Of a stretch of DNA of 64,000 nt, positions 1 through 7,961 are shown one piece after another. The notes beneath the pieces are model-generated. The model made no database searches. It had not been told where the DNA came from and saw only the letters and a program-made list of their open reading frames with translations. The DNA is from Bradyrhizobium sp. JYMT SZCCT0180 (GTDB lineage Bacteria > Pseudomonadota > Alphaproteobacteria > Rhizobiales > Xanthobacteraceae). Each line of letters begins with the position of its first letter. The stretch's first letter is position 1. The translations under genes and the position numbers were made by a program. The stretch spans positions 186,001-250,000 of the forward strand of contig NZ_JAFCLZ010000011.1 of the NCBI RefSeq assembly GCF_018130165.1, in the 5' to 3' direction.

Positions 1-274
1 ACTCTTCGACGCCGCCGCGCTCCTTGACCCACTCGATGCGCGCGCGCTTCAGGCCGGCGTTGACGTCGATGGTGACGTCAGGATCGGTGTAGGGGCCGGA
101 AGTGTCATAGACCGGCAGGTTCGGCTCGCCGGCGCCTTCGCTCAAAATGATCTCGCGCAGGGGAACGCGGACATCCGCCGCCTCATCGGGCGTCACCCAG
201 ATTTTTCGCGAGGTCGGAAGGGGCCCGGTGGTGACGGCGGGCAGGGTGGTGTCGGGATTGGAGCGGATGTTCAT
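1..274 (-). CDS. thiC: ThiC, phosphomethylpyrimidine synthase (5' part only)
   Basis: The 91 N-terminal residues of ThiC are present and the rest lies beyond the window edge. ThiC is the radical-SAM enzyme that converts aminoimidazole ribotide to hydroxymethylpyrimidine phosphate, the pyrimidine half of thiamine. The reading begins MNIRSNPDTTLP and contains RKIWVTPDE, VPLREIILSEG and NLPVYDTSGPYTDPD, which are typical of the ThiC N-terminal domain. The ATG has a good Shine-Dalgarno (GGAGGA) 7 nt upstream. It is the last visible gene of the thiO-thiS-thiG-thiE-thiC series, separated from thiE by a palindromic repeat, so it may be partly uncoupled from the upstream operon. Catalytic and Fe-S residues are not visible because they lie downstream. 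Confidence 0.93.
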   Translation of the reverse strand, partial: MNIRSNPDTTLPAVTTGPLPTSRKIWVTPDEAADVRVPLREIILSEGAGEPNLPVYDTSGPYTDPDVTIDVNAGLKRARIEWVKERGGVEE

Positions 275-308
275 GTTATCCTCCGTTGAATTTCTGATTG
301 GTTGGTTC

Positions 309-397
309 CGTCATTGCGAGCGTAGCGAAGCAATCCATCGGGCTGTGGCCCGGTGATAGATGGATTGCTTCGTTGCTTGCGCTCCTCGCAATGACGG
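309..397. repeat. Palindromic intergenic repeat, family A
   Basis: A long imperfect inverted repeat with arms CGTCATTGCGAGCGTAGCGA and its complement, with AAGCAATCCAT / ATGGATTGCTT inside. Nearly identical elements lie at about 19917-20000 and 50194-50278. It sits between thiE and thiC and could form a large RNA hairpin affecting thiC expression. Confidence 0.9.
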
Positions 398-415
398 TGA
401 TTGGTGTGAGCATCA

Positions 416-1024
416 TCACGCGGCCTTCGCATCCTGGCCGAGCCATTGCCTCACCCGCGCGTCGGGGTCGGTGTTCTGGGTGACGTCGGAGACGACAGCG
501 ATCGAGTCGGCGCCGGCCGCAAAGATCTCGGCTGATTGTTCGAACTTGATGCCGCCGATCGCGACCAGCGGGATGTCGCCGATGCGCTTTTTCCATTCGG
601 TGATTTTGGGAATGCCCTGCGGCGCAAAACGCATCGATTTCAGCGTGGTCGGGAAGATCGGCCCGAGCGCGATGTAATCAGGCGCGGCGCGCAGCGCCGT
701 CGCCAGTTCCTCGTCGTCGTGGGTGGAGATGCCGAGCGTCAGCTTTGCCTTGCGGATCTCGTCGAGATCGGCGTCGGCAAGATCTTCCTGGCCGAGATGC
801 AGGTGCTCCGCGCCGGCCACGATCGCCGCGCGCCAGTAATCATTGACCACGAGTTTTGTCGCGGTGCCTTTTGTCACCGCGAGCGCGTCGCTGACGATCT
901 GCAGCGCCTCGGAGTCATTGAGATCCTTGGCGCGCAGCTGGATGGTGCCGACGCCGAGCGCGGTCAGCCGCGCTACCCATTTGACGCTGTCGACGACGGG
1001 ATAGAATTTATCAGGATACGGCAT
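416..1024 (-). CDS. thiE: ThiE, thiamine-phosphate synthase
   Basis: 202 residues, the normal ThiE length. The enzyme joins HMP-pyrophosphate to thiazole phosphate to give thiamine monophosphate. TIM-barrel landmarks are visible in order: IQLRAKD near residue 30, VNDYWRAA near 60, HLGQEDL near 75, ISTHDDEE near 100, IALGPIFPTTLK near 118 and VAIGGI near 150. These contribute the pyrophosphate and Mg-binding residues of the family. The start overlaps the 3' end of thiG by 14 bp, so the two are translationally coupled in the thiamine operon. Expression is expected to follow the TPP riboswitch ahead of thiO. Confidence 0.95.
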   Translation of the reverse strand: MPYPDKFYPVVDSVKWVARLTALGVGTIQLRAKDLNDSEALQIVSDALAVTKGTATKLVVNDYWRAAIVAGAEHLHLGQEDLADADLDEIRKAKLTLGISTHDDEELATALRAAPDYIALGPIFPTTLKSMRFAPQGIPKITEWKKRIGDIPLVAIGGIKFEQSAEIFAAGADSIAVVSDVTQNTDPDARVRQWLGQDAKAA

Positions 1025-1793
1025 GCCAGAACGGTGTCCCGATGACAGGGGTTGAAGGGGAGGCGAAATCGCGGGCTTCCATCAGCCCGGCCTCGTAAGC
1101 GGTACGTCCCGCCTCGACGCCGAGACGAAACGCATTCGCCATCGCGATGGGGTCGGCGGCTTTTGCGATTGCTGTGTTGAGCAGCACCGCGTCGTAGCCG
1201 AGTTCGAGCGCGTGGGCGGCATGCGACGGCGCGCCGAGGCCGGCGTCGACCACCAGCGTGATGTCAGGCAGCCGGTCGCGCAGCAGCTTTAGCGCATCGC
1301 GGTTGGTGATGCCTTTTGCACTTCCAATGGGCGCGGCCCATGGCATCACGACCTTGCAGCCGGCGTCGACCAGCCGCATCGCAACGCCGAGGTCTTCGGT
1401 GCAGTAGGGAAATACTTCAAAGCCATCCTTGATCAGGATGCCGGCGGCCTCGACGAGGCCGACCACGTCGGGCTGCAGCGTGTCGTTGTCGGCGATCACT
1501 TCCAGCTTGATCCAGGGCGTGCCGAACAATTCGCGCGCCAGTTTGGCCGTGGTCACGGCTTCCTTGACGCTGCGGCAGCCCGCGGTGTTCGGCAGCACCG
1601 ACACGTCGAGCTCGCGGATCAGCGACCAGAACGCATCCCCGGTCTTGCCGCCGGCGGCTTCCCGCCGCAGCGACACGGTCACGATATTGGCGCCGGACGC
1701 GCGGATCGCACCTTGCATGATCGCGGGTGAGGGATAGAGCGCGCTGCCGATCAGCAGGCGGGAGGAGAAGGTTTTGCCGTAGAAGTTCAGCAT
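1011..1793 (-). CDS. thiG: ThiG, thiazole synthase
   Basis: 260 residues, full length. ThiG builds the thiazole phosphate ring from 1-deoxyxylulose 5-phosphate, dehydroglycine and sulfur carried by ThiS thiocarboxylate. The Schiff-base lysine is K96 in PWIKLEVI, as in characterised ThiG proteins. The phosphate-binding segments VVDAGLGAPSHAA and AVLLNTAIAKA are both present. The gene overlaps thiE and is separated from thiS by about 180 bp holding a palindromic repeat. The glycine-derived substrate would come from ThiO, encoded in the same operon. Confidence 0.96.
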   Translation of the reverse strand: MLNFYGKTFSSRLLIGSALYPSPAIMQGAIRASGANIVTVSLRREAAGGKTGDAFWSLIRELDVSVLPNTAGCRSVKEAVTTAKLARELFGTPWIKLEVIADNDTLQPDVVGLVEAAGILIKDGFEVFPYCTEDLGVAMRLVDAGCKVVMPWAAPIGSAKGITNRDALKLLRDRLPDITLVVDAGLGAPSHAAHALELGYDAVLLNTAIAKAADPIAMANAFRLGVEAGRTAYEAGLMEARDFASPSTPVIGTPFWHAVS

Positions 1794-1817
1794 GGTCGAT
1801 TTCCCAGCATACGGGTT

Positions 1818-1918
1818 GTCATCCCCGCGAAAGCGGGGATCCAGTATTCCAGAGGCCGTGGTGTTGAATCGAGAGGACGCGGCGTACTGGGTCGCCCGGT
1901 CAAGCCGGGCGATGACAG
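1818..1918. repeat. Palindromic intergenic repeat, family B
   Basis: An element between thiS and thiG. It begins GTCATCCCCGCGAAAGCGGG and ends with CCCGGTCAAGCCGGGCGATG; ATCCAGTATTCCAGAG and GCGGCGTACTGG occur inside. A second member, with the same core, is at about 35864-35969. No coding capacity is recognised in it. Confidence 0.85.
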
Positions 1919-1971
1919 CGGAGTTTGGCGCAGCCGGGACGACGGGGGGAGAGAGTTTGCGTGCACCATCC

Positions 1972-2169
1972 TCACCCTCCCTGCCTCGGCGTGATGATCT
2001 CGATCTCGTCGCCGCTGTTGATCGGCGTTTCGGCCCAGCGGCTCTTCGGCAGCACGTCGTAATTCAGCGCGATCGCGAAATGGGTGCCTTCGTATTCGAG
2101 CTCGCGCAGCAGCGCATCGACGCTTGAGGCGTTGATCTCGCGCGCCTCGCCGTTGATGGTCACACGCAT
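1972..2169 (-). CDS. thiS: ThiS, sulfur carrier protein
   Basis: 65 residues with a ubiquitin-like fold, ending in TPRQGG. The C-terminal Gly-Gly is adenylated and thiocarboxylated and donates sulfur to ThiG. The N-terminus MRVTINGEARE and the DEIEIITP strand before the tail are typical. The start overlaps the 3' end of thiO by 10 bp, which argues for translational coupling. No thiF adenylyltransferase is visible in this window, so activation must be provided from elsewhere. Confidence 0.95.
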   Translation of the reverse strand: MRVTINGEAREINASSVDALLRELEYEGTHFAIALNYDVLPKSRWAETPINSGDEIEIITPRQGG

Positions 2170-3173
2170 TGCATCACCTCATTGTCGATCACGCCGCGCT
2201 TGACGTAGCCAAGCGTCAGTTCCGCCAGCGCCGGCGCCAGCAGAAAACCGTGGCGATAGAGTCCGTTGACGGCGATCTTTTCATCGTTGATGGCGATTCG
2301 CGGCAGATTGTCGGGAAAGGCCGGGCGCAGCCCCGAGCCGAATTCGACGATGCGCGCTTCGGCGAATGCCGGATGCACCGCGTAGGCGGCGCCGAGCAGC
2401 TCCAGCGCCGAGCGCACGCTGACGCCGGTGTCTTCGGCTTCGATCGAGGTCGCGCCCAGCATGAACCTGCCGTCGCCGCGCGGGATCACGTAGAGCGGCC
2501 AGCGCGGATGGATCAGCCGGATCGGGCGCGCCAGTTCGACCTCTGATGTCTCGACGATGATCATCTCGCCCTTGACGCCGCGCAGCTCGGGCTGGGCATC
2601 GCGCGCGGCCAGGCCGCGGCAATCGATCACGATGCCGTCGAGGTCGTCCGCACTGGCATCGCTCTCGAATTTGATTTTTCCGCCGGCCGCGGCGATACGC
2701 GCGTGCAGTTCCGGCAGCACGCGCCGGGGCTCGACATGGCCCTCGTCGGCGTAAAACAGCCCGTCGCGGAACCGGCCTTCAAGCGACGGCTCGAGTTCGC
2801 GCAAACCTTGCGCGTCCAGCCTGACATGGCCTGACGTCAGCTTGGCAAAGCGTTCGAAATCGGCGCGGTCGCGCGGATGCGCCACGACCAGCGAACCGTT
2901 GAACGGGGTGTTTGGAAAATGCTCGCGCCAGAGGTCGAGCGAGCGGATGCCGAGCCGGCCGATCACGGGTTCCGACGCCTCGGCCTCGCACCAGGGCGCC
3001 AGCATGCCGCCGGCCCAATGGCTGGTGGACAGCGTCATCCCGGCGTCACTGCGCTCGTACAGAGTGACGGCGTGGCCGGCCTCTGCGAACAGCAACGCCT
3101 GCCACGCGCCGGCAATGCCGGCGCCGATGATAGATACGGAGGAATCCCCCCGCGGGCTCGAACTCTGAAACAT
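2160..3173 (-). CDS. thiO: ThiO, glycine oxidase
   Basis: 337 residues of the DAO (FAD-dependent amine oxidase) family. ThiO oxidises glycine to the dehydroglycine used by ThiG. The Rossmann FAD motif SIIGAGIAGAWQA starts near residue 14, followed by the acidic residue of LYERSD. LMLGATSIEAEDTG-type and GLYRHGFLLAPAL segments near the C-terminus are characteristic. It is the first gene of the thiamine operon. The ATG lies one base after the 3' strand of riboswitch helix P1, and its ribosome-binding purines (AAGGGA) are part of the aptamer, so translation initiation should be controlled directly by TPP. Confidence 0.94.
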   Translation of the reverse strand: MFQSSSPRGDSSVSIIGAGIAGAWQALLFAEAGHAVTLYERSDAGMTLSTSHWAGGMLAPWCEAEASEPVIGRLGIRSLDLWREHFPNTPFNGSLVVAHPRDRADFERFAKLTSGHVRLDAQGLRELEPSLEGRFRDGLFYADEGHVEPRRVLPELHARIAAAGGKIKFESDASADDLDGIVIDCRGLAARDAQPELRGVKGEMIIVETSEVELARPIRLIHPRWPLYVIPRGDGRFMLGATSIEAEDTGVSVRSALELLGAAYAVHPAFAEARIVEFGSGLRPAFPDNLPRIAINDEKIAVNGLYRHGFLLAPALAELTLGYVKRGVIDNEVMQCV

Positions 3174-3174
3174 C

Positions 3175-3298
3175 CCTGTCCCTTCGCCGGCATGACCCGG
3201 ATCAGGTTCAAAGGGTCACCGCGGTCCCAAACCGTGCCATTTGGCAGGTCCAAGCTTGCGGTATCTCAGCTCCTCATCGGAGCTCCCCTCGGAACAGG
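3175..3298 (-). promoter_or_regulatory. TPP riboswitch (THI element)
   Basis: On the minus strand the two conserved TPP-aptamer segments are visible: CTGAGA (about 3264-3269) after the P3 hairpin AGCTCC-GATGA-GGAGCT, and CCCTTTGAACCTGATCCGGG followed by TCATGCCGGCGAAGGGA. The distal P1 strands CCTGTTCC (3298-3291) and GGGACAGG (3182-3175) pair over 8 bp with one G-U. The 3' P1 strand contains the thiO Shine-Dalgarno and ends one base before its ATG. This implies direct occlusion of the ribosome when TPP is bound. No separate terminator hairpin is needed or seen. Confidence 0.97.
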
Positions 3299-3325
3299 TC
3301 TAATGTAGGCCGATGTGGGGGCGTG

Positions 3326-3967
3326 TCAACGCGGCTTTGCGGCGTTTGCACCTGATAAGGCGTCTGGCGGGTGCGGAACCTGCGGCTTGGCCTCGGCGAG
3401 TTTCTTCGGACGCTTCTTCGGGATCGGGACAAGCGTCACCGCCGCTTTCGGCTTTTCGAACGCTTCAGCCGGTTTCAAAGCTCGTTTCGGCTCAATAGCG
3501 GCTTCCGTCGCCTCCACCGGGGCGCTCGCCAGCACCGGTCCGGGCTGGTTCAACCGTTCCAGCCGCTGGCGCTTGGCGACGTAATAATAGCCGCCGGCAT
3601 AAAGGCGCACGGCGCGGTCCTGGTTGCCGTTGGCAGCGCGCCAGGCGCCGGCGAGGTATTTCACGCCATAGGCGAGGTTGGTGGCGGGATCGCGCAGGCC
3701 CGCCGCGTCACCGGTGTAACCGACGCCGCGCGCGGTCGCGAGCTTGATCTGCATGAGCCCGATGGTGCCGCCGCGTCCGACCAGATCCGGATGATATCTG
3801 CTCTCGCGAACGATCACGCGATGCACCAGCGCTTCAGGCACATTGTTGGCGCTGGCATGGGCGGCGACAAGGCTTTCATATTGCGCGCGCTGTTGCGCTG
3901 CAGCTGGTGGCGCAACCAAAAAAGTTGCCACGACGGAGAACGCGGCCAGGTTCAGCAAAGCTTTCAT
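3326..3967 (-). CDS. Secreted lytic transglycosylase (SLT fold)
   Basis: 213 residues from the chosen ATG. That start gives a clean signal peptide (MKALLNLAAFSVVATFLVAP, cleavage after AAA-Q); the frame stays open upstream but without signal features. The SLT domain follows: the catalytic Glu lies in VIVRESRYHPDLVG, with GLMQIK, NLAYGVKYL and RAVRLYAGGYYY. The enzyme would cleave the MurNAc-GlcNAc bond in the periplasm. The C-terminus is a Lys/Pro/Ala-rich tail (ALKPAEAFEKPKAAVTLVPI) that probably lies along the wall. It is a monocistronic unit just upstream of, and antiparallel to, the riboswitch leader. Confidence 0.87.
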   Translation of the reverse strand: MKALLNLAAFSVVATFLVAPPAAAQQRAQYESLVAAHASANNVPEALVHRVIVRESRYHPDLVGRGGTIGLMQIKLATARGVGYTGDAAGLRDPATNLAYGVKYLAGAWRAANGNQDRAVRLYAGGYYYVAKRQRLERLNQPGPVLASAPVEATEAAIEPKRALKPAEAFEKPKAAVTLVPIPKKRPKKLAEAKPQVPHPPDALSGANAAKPR

Positions 3968-4247
3968 CAACAAATCAAAGCCTTCATCAAAGAGTCTCGA
4001 GCGCAACTTGCGCGTTAACGGTTTGCGTATCACGATTATTGCGGAGGATCGACCGGCAATAGCGGAAAAATTCGACGCCATTGCGGCGATTGGTTCAAAC
4101 AGGATTGCGGCGATTCGCCCGAGCATGATTGTCGTGCAAATGAGTCGAGGAAGGTTTAAAAGACCTCGCGACAGCGTGTTCAGTATCGACAGCAAAGCTG
4201 TCTATTTCAAATACAAAGCAAAAAATATCAGCGAGGGGAGATGCGCC

Positions 4248-4442
4248 ATGGCTCGATTGGATTCCAGCTATTTGCCCCGTGAGAATCCCTGTGCCCAATG
4301 CGGAACGCCGATCTCAAGACCCGACTGGATCGAAAGCAACGCGGGCCGTACGTCCTTCCTGTGGTATTGCCGCGCCTGCGACTATCAGTTCGAGGCGGTC
4401 GCGATCTACGAGGAATCGCATCCGGATTCACTGGCGGCTTAA
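4248..4442 (+). CDS. Small zinc-ribbon protein, unknown function
   Basis: 64 residues with two CxxC pairs, C15-C18 (NPCAQCG) and C41-C44 (WYCRACDYQF), forming a probable structural zinc ribbon. The chosen ATG is preceded by GAGGGGAG at 7 nt, while the long open frame upstream overlaps the transglycosylase leader and lacks a credible start. The protein has no further domain and is probably cytosolic. Small ribbons of this kind occur widely in Bradyrhizobium without assigned roles. The function is unknown. Confidence 0.78.
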   Translation: MARLDSSYLPRENPCAQCGTPISRPDWIESNAGRTSFLWYCRACDYQFEAVAIYEESHPDSLAA

Positions 4443-4453
4443 CCAGCCATAGC

Positions 4454-4513
4454 GTTTTCGAGCGAAGTGGATTCCGGTTCGCGTAAACAAAACGCGTCAA
4501 AAACTGGAATCTA
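4454..4513. repeat. Intergenic repeat, family G
   Basis: The element reads GTTTTCGAGCGAAGTGGATT then CCGGTTCGCGTAAACAAAACGCGTCAAAAAC. A shorter relative (CTTCGCGCGAAGAAAACGCG-TCAAAAAC) is at 10690-10735. It lies between convergent genes and reaches the last codons of the histidine kinase. Confidence 0.7.
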
Positions 4514-5842
4514 CGCCGCGACGCTCTGCTGATGAACGGGCAATTGTATCCGCACCACCAGCCCGCGCGGCTGCCGGTCGTGCAGTGACAGCGTGCCGCC
4601 GTGGGCGAGCACGATGGCGTTGGCGATGGAAAGGCCGAGGCCGAAGCCCGCGGCTTCATCCATGTTGCGGGCGTCGTCGCCGCGCACGAACGGCTCCAGC
4701 ACGTTCTGCTTCTGCGCGTCCGAAATGCCGGGGCCGTCGTCTTCGACGTCGATGGTGATCTGGTCATCCGATACGCGAAGACGGATGGTCGCCTCGGCGC
4801 CGAACCGCACGGCATTTTCCACGAGGTTGGTGACGCTGCGGTGCAGATCGTCCGGCCGCACCGTCGCCATCGCATGCGCGGGGCCGTCGTAAGCGACCTT
4901 GCGTCCCGTGTCGCCGAATTGATCGGTGATCAGTTGCAGCGTGCTGGCGACGTCGGCCAGCGTCATCGATTCAAGCCTGCGGTCGTTGCGCAGGAACGAC
5001 AGCACCGATTCCAGCATCGAACGCATCTGGTCGAGATCGCAAAGCATGCGGCTGCGATGGGTTTCGTCCTCGATGAACTCGGAACGCAACCGCATTCGTG
5101 TGATCGGCGTGCGCAGATCGTGGCTGATGGCGGCGAGCATTTTGGTGCGGTCGTCGATCAGGCCGGTGATGCGCGCGCGCATCCGGTTCAGCGCCCGTGC
5201 GACCGAGCGGATTTCCTCCGGCCCACGCTCGGGCAGCGGCGCCGCCGCGCCGTTGAGGCTGAAGCTTTCGGCGGCCTTGGCGAACGACGACAATGGCGCG
5301 GTCAGGGCGCGGGCCGCCCACAGGCCGAGCAGGGTGACGCTGATGACCGCAAACAGCAGCGTCATCATCCACGGCCCGCCCAGGAAGGGTGGCCGGTGCT
5401 GGTCCGGCATCAGGTTCGTCGAAATCATCTCGCCGTCCGGCAAGGCCACGCCGATCTTGCGGACGTCTCCGTCAGGCGGCAGCGCAAAAATGCGACAATC
5501 GCGGCCGAGCCGCCGCTGCAGGCCGCGCAGCTGGCCCTCGGGTTCGCGCGCCTCCGGCGGCGAGCCCGGCGGCAGGATCTGGAGGCCGAGCTGCGGAAAG
5601 GCGCGCGCGATGTCGCCTGACAGCCGCGGCCGTTCGGAGGCGGGCGCCGCGCCGAGCAGTTGGACGGCGCTGACAAGCTGGCCGTGCCCGCGGTCGAATG
5701 ACGGGTCGGGCTGGTCCGGCCGGTGCAGCCAGAAACCTGCGGTGATGATCAGATGCAGCGCTGCGATCGAGACGATGACGAGGGCCGCGATCTGGCCGCT
5801 GATGCCGCGAAGATTCAAAAAGCCAAAAAGCTTCATGATCAC
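4511..5842 (-). CDS. Membrane sensor histidine kinase (EnvZ/OmpR class)
   Basis: 443 residues. TM1 spans about 14-37, the periplasmic sensor about 38-155, TM2 about 157-178, then HAMP. The phospho-acceptor is H241 in AAISHDLRTPITRM. The HATPase_c domain has the N box (NLVENAVRF), G1 (VEDDGPGISD) and G2 (GFGLGLSIAN). The start overlaps the stop of the upstream response-regulator gene; either GTG (used here) or the ATG six bases later is possible, and the latter has AGGTGA ahead of it. The partner is the adjacent OmpR-type regulator. The signal is unknown, since the sensor domain has no recognised fold. Confidence 0.92.
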   Translation of the reverse strand: MIMKLFGFLNLRGISGQIAALVIVSIAALHLIITAGFWLHRPDQPDPSFDRGHGQLVSAVQLLGAAPASERPRLSGDIARAFPQLGLQILPPGSPPEAREPEGQLRGLQRRLGRDCRIFALPPDGDVRKIGVALPDGEMISTNLMPDQHRPPFLGGPWMMTLLFAVISVTLLGLWAARALTAPLSSFAKAAESFSLNGAAAPLPERGPEEIRSVARALNRMRARITGLIDDRTKMLAAISHDLRTPITRMRLRSEFIEDETHRSRMLCDLDQMRSMLESVLSFLRNDRRLESMTLADVASTLQLITDQFGDTGRKVAYDGPAHAMATVRPDDLHRSVTNLVENAVRFGAEATIRLRVSDDQITIDVEDDGPGISDAQKQNVLEPFVRGDDARNMDEAAGFGLGLSIANAIVLAHGGTLSLHDRQPRGLVVRIQLPVHQQSVAA

Positions 5843-6591
5843 CTGCCGCCGGCGGTCACTGCCTCTATTCCTGTCGCTTCAACCCTTGGCGTGAACATGT
5901 AGCCCCCCGAGCGCACGGTCTTGATCATGGTGGCGTCCTGCGGATCGGGTTCGATCTTGCGGCGGATGCGGCTGACCAGCACGTCGATAGAGCGCTCGAA
6001 CGAGCCGGCGTTGCGGCCTTGCGTGAGGTCGAGCAGGCTGTCGCGCGACAGCACGCGGCCGGGCCGCTCGCAGAAGGTCCGCAGCAGGTCGAACTCGGCG
6101 CTGGTCATGGCGACCCGCGCGCCCTCGGGATTGCGCAGCTCGCGCAGCCGGCAGTCGATCCGCCAACCCAGGAATGTCAGCACGCTTGCGCCTTCCACCG
6201 CGCTGGCGGTTTGCGCGGCGGCCTGCCGGCGCAGCACCGCGTTGATCCGCGCCAGCAATTCGCGCGGGTTGAACGGTTTTGGCAGATAATCGTCGGCGCC
6301 CATCTCGAGGCCAAGGATACGGTCGACGTCCTCGCCGCGCGCGGTCAGCATGATGATCGGGGTTTGCGATGTCGCGCGCACCTTGCGGCACAGGCTGAGA
6401 CCGTCCTCGCCGGGCAGCATCACGTCGAGGATCAGCAAGTCGACGCGATGGTCGGTCATGGCGCGGGCCATTTCCCGGCCGTCGCTCGCCGTCGTGACGT
6501 TGCAGGAATTGTTGCGCAGATATTTCGCGATCAGCGTGCGCGTCTCGCGATCGTCCTCGACGACGAGGATGTTGGGTTGTGCCTGGGCCAT
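5839..6591 (-). CDS. OmpR-family response regulator
   Basis: 250 residues. The receiver domain begins NILVVEDDRETRTL, with the phosphorylated aspartate D56 in LLILDVMLPGEDG and the conserved Thr/Lys in MLTARGE and LPKPF. A winged-helix DNA-binding domain follows (SAEFDLLRTFCERPGRVLSR, then RSIDVLVSRIRRKIE and the hairpin VRSGGYMFTP). The chosen ATG (MAQAQPNIL) is the family-typical start; the upstream in-frame extension has no resemblance to the family. It is first in a two-gene operon with the kinase (4-bp overlap). The 183-bp gap to the divergent gene at 6775 is a possible control region. Confidence 0.94.
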   Translation of the reverse strand: MAQAQPNILVVEDDRETRTLIAKYLRNNSCNVTTASDGREMARAMTDHRVDLLILDVMLPGEDGLSLCRKVRATSQTPIIMLTARGEDVDRILGLEMGADDYLPKPFNPRELLARINAVLRRQAAAQTASAVEGASVLTFLGWRIDCRLRELRNPEGARVAMTSAEFDLLRTFCERPGRVLSRDSLLDLTQGRNAGSFERSIDVLVSRIRRKIEPDPQDATMIKTVRSGGYMFTPRVEATGIEAVTAGGR

Positions 6592-6774
6592 GTCGACCTT
6601 TTGTCGGTGATTCGGGGATGTCGGCGAAGGATTTTTGTTTCGCAATGTTTCCAGGTGGAGTCGGGCAATACGGGGCAACAGGCCAGGGAGCGGCTGCAAA
6701 GACCTCGTTAAGACCGTTAACCCTACGGTCGTGAGGTCTCTTACCACCGCTTGCTACGAAACTTTGGAGCCATC

Positions 6775-7362
6775 ATGACCTCGATTTCGGCGGCCTCGGG
6801 CCAGTCCTACCAGTCGCCCCTTCAGAAGTTGCAGAACGAGTTGCTGTCGGAAGTCAATTCCGGCGTCATCAGCTCGTCGGACAAGGATGCGCTGTCGGCG
6901 GCGTTGACCGATATCGACTCGGCGATGCAGTCCAGCCGGGCCAGCGACCAGGCCAGCGGCACGAGGCCCTCGCCCGAGGAGATGAAGTCGAAGATCGACG
7001 ATCTGATCGAGAGCCAGGTTTCCAGCGGCAAGCTGACGAGCGAGCAGGCCACCGAATTGCAGGGCGTCTTCAAGGCCGCCTTCGCCAATGGCCCCGGCGG
7101 GGCTGGTCCTGGCGGACCGGGTGGTCCCGGCGGCGCCGGTGGTCCGCCTCCCGGCGGTCCGCCGCCCGCGGATAGCGCGTCCTCGAGTGATGAGAGCTCT
7201 TCGAGCACCACATCGCTCGACGACATTCTCAAGCAATTTCTGCAGACGCTGCAGGAGTCACTGTCGGCGTCGTCATCCACGAGCTACAGCGCGACCGGCA
7301 GCTCGGGCACATCGAGCACCAGTGCGTCGTTCACGGCGCTGCTGATCGACTACCGGAGCTGA
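6775..7362 (+). CDS. Hypothetical low-complexity protein
   Basis: 195 residues. The start ATG has GGAG at 6766-6769. The N-terminal half (about 1-105) is helical and acidic, with two related segments (LLSEVNSGVISSSDKDAL and LIESQVSSGKLTSEQATEL) that look like a duplicated helix-turn-helix unit. Residues 110-135 are a Gly/Pro run (GPGGAGPGGPGGPGGAG), followed by a Ser-rich stretch. No signal peptide or known domain is seen. It is divergent from the two-component system, so regulation by that pair is possible but unproven. The function is unknown. Confidence 0.68.
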   Translation: MTSISAASGQSYQSPLQKLQNELLSEVNSGVISSSDKDALSAALTDIDSAMQSSRASDQASGTRPSPEEMKSKIDDLIESQVSSGKLTSEQATELQGVFKAAFANGPGGAGPGGPGGPGGAGGPPPGGPPPADSASSSDESSSSTTSLDDILKQFLQTLQESLSASSSTSYSATGSSGTSSTSASFTALLIDYRS

Positions 7363-7492
7363 CGTCTTTTCTCTGCGCAGCGTGCGACGCAGCCATCCTT
7401 GCCGAAAGGGAAGGGTGGCTGTCTCATTTTGCGGTGCGGGAACCGGCCACCGGCTGGAACGTTAGGCCCTTGATTCATGTGTGGAGGGTCCG

Positions 7493-7870
7493 ATGCCAAT
7501 CGACGTCATGACCAAGCCGCATCAGTTGATCGCGAGCGACCGTGTCGAAGGCACCGCGGTGCGACGACCGAACGGCGACATGATCGGCCATATCGAACGG
7601 CTGATGATCGACAAGATCTCCGGCAAAGTATCTTACGCCGTGTTGAGTTTCGGTGGGTTCCTGGGCATGGGCACCAGCCTGCTTCCGTTGCCCTGGGGCC
7701 GGCTAAGATACAACAGCAAATTCGAAGCTTACGAACTCGACATCGACGATGAAGAGTTGAGGCGCGCGCCGTCGTTTCGCGCCGACAAGGATTTCGATTG
7801 GGGCGATCGCGCGCAGGAAGCGGAACTGCATCGCTACTACGGCATGCCGCCATACTGGGGCGGATTCTGA
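7493..7870 (+). CDS. PRC-barrel domain protein
   Basis: 125 residues. The ATG is preceded by GGAGGG at an ideal distance; an alternative GTG 12 nt upstream is less well placed. Residues 15-85 form a PRC-barrel: VEGTAVRRPNGDMIGHIERL, DKISGKVSYAVLSFGGFLGM, then SLLPLPWGRLRY. The C-terminus (FDWGDRAQEAELHRYYGMPP) is conserved in many rhizobial homologues. It has no signal peptide, so it is probably cytosolic. PRC-barrels mediate protein-protein contacts, and stress-associated versions are common in this group; the exact role is unknown. A second, exported PRC-barrel protein is encoded next. Confidence 0.85.
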   Translation: MPIDVMTKPHQLIASDRVEGTAVRRPNGDMIGHIERLMIDKISGKVSYAVLSFGGFLGMGTSLLPLPWGRLRYNSKFEAYELDIDDEELRRAPSFRADKDFDWGDRAQEAELHRYYGMPPYWGGF

Positions 7871-7961
7871 AATCGTTCCTGTGTTCCATCATTAAATCGC
7901 TGGAACAGTTGCACATGTGGCGGGTTTTCTCAGCACGATTTCGAAACTGAGGAGAACCGAT

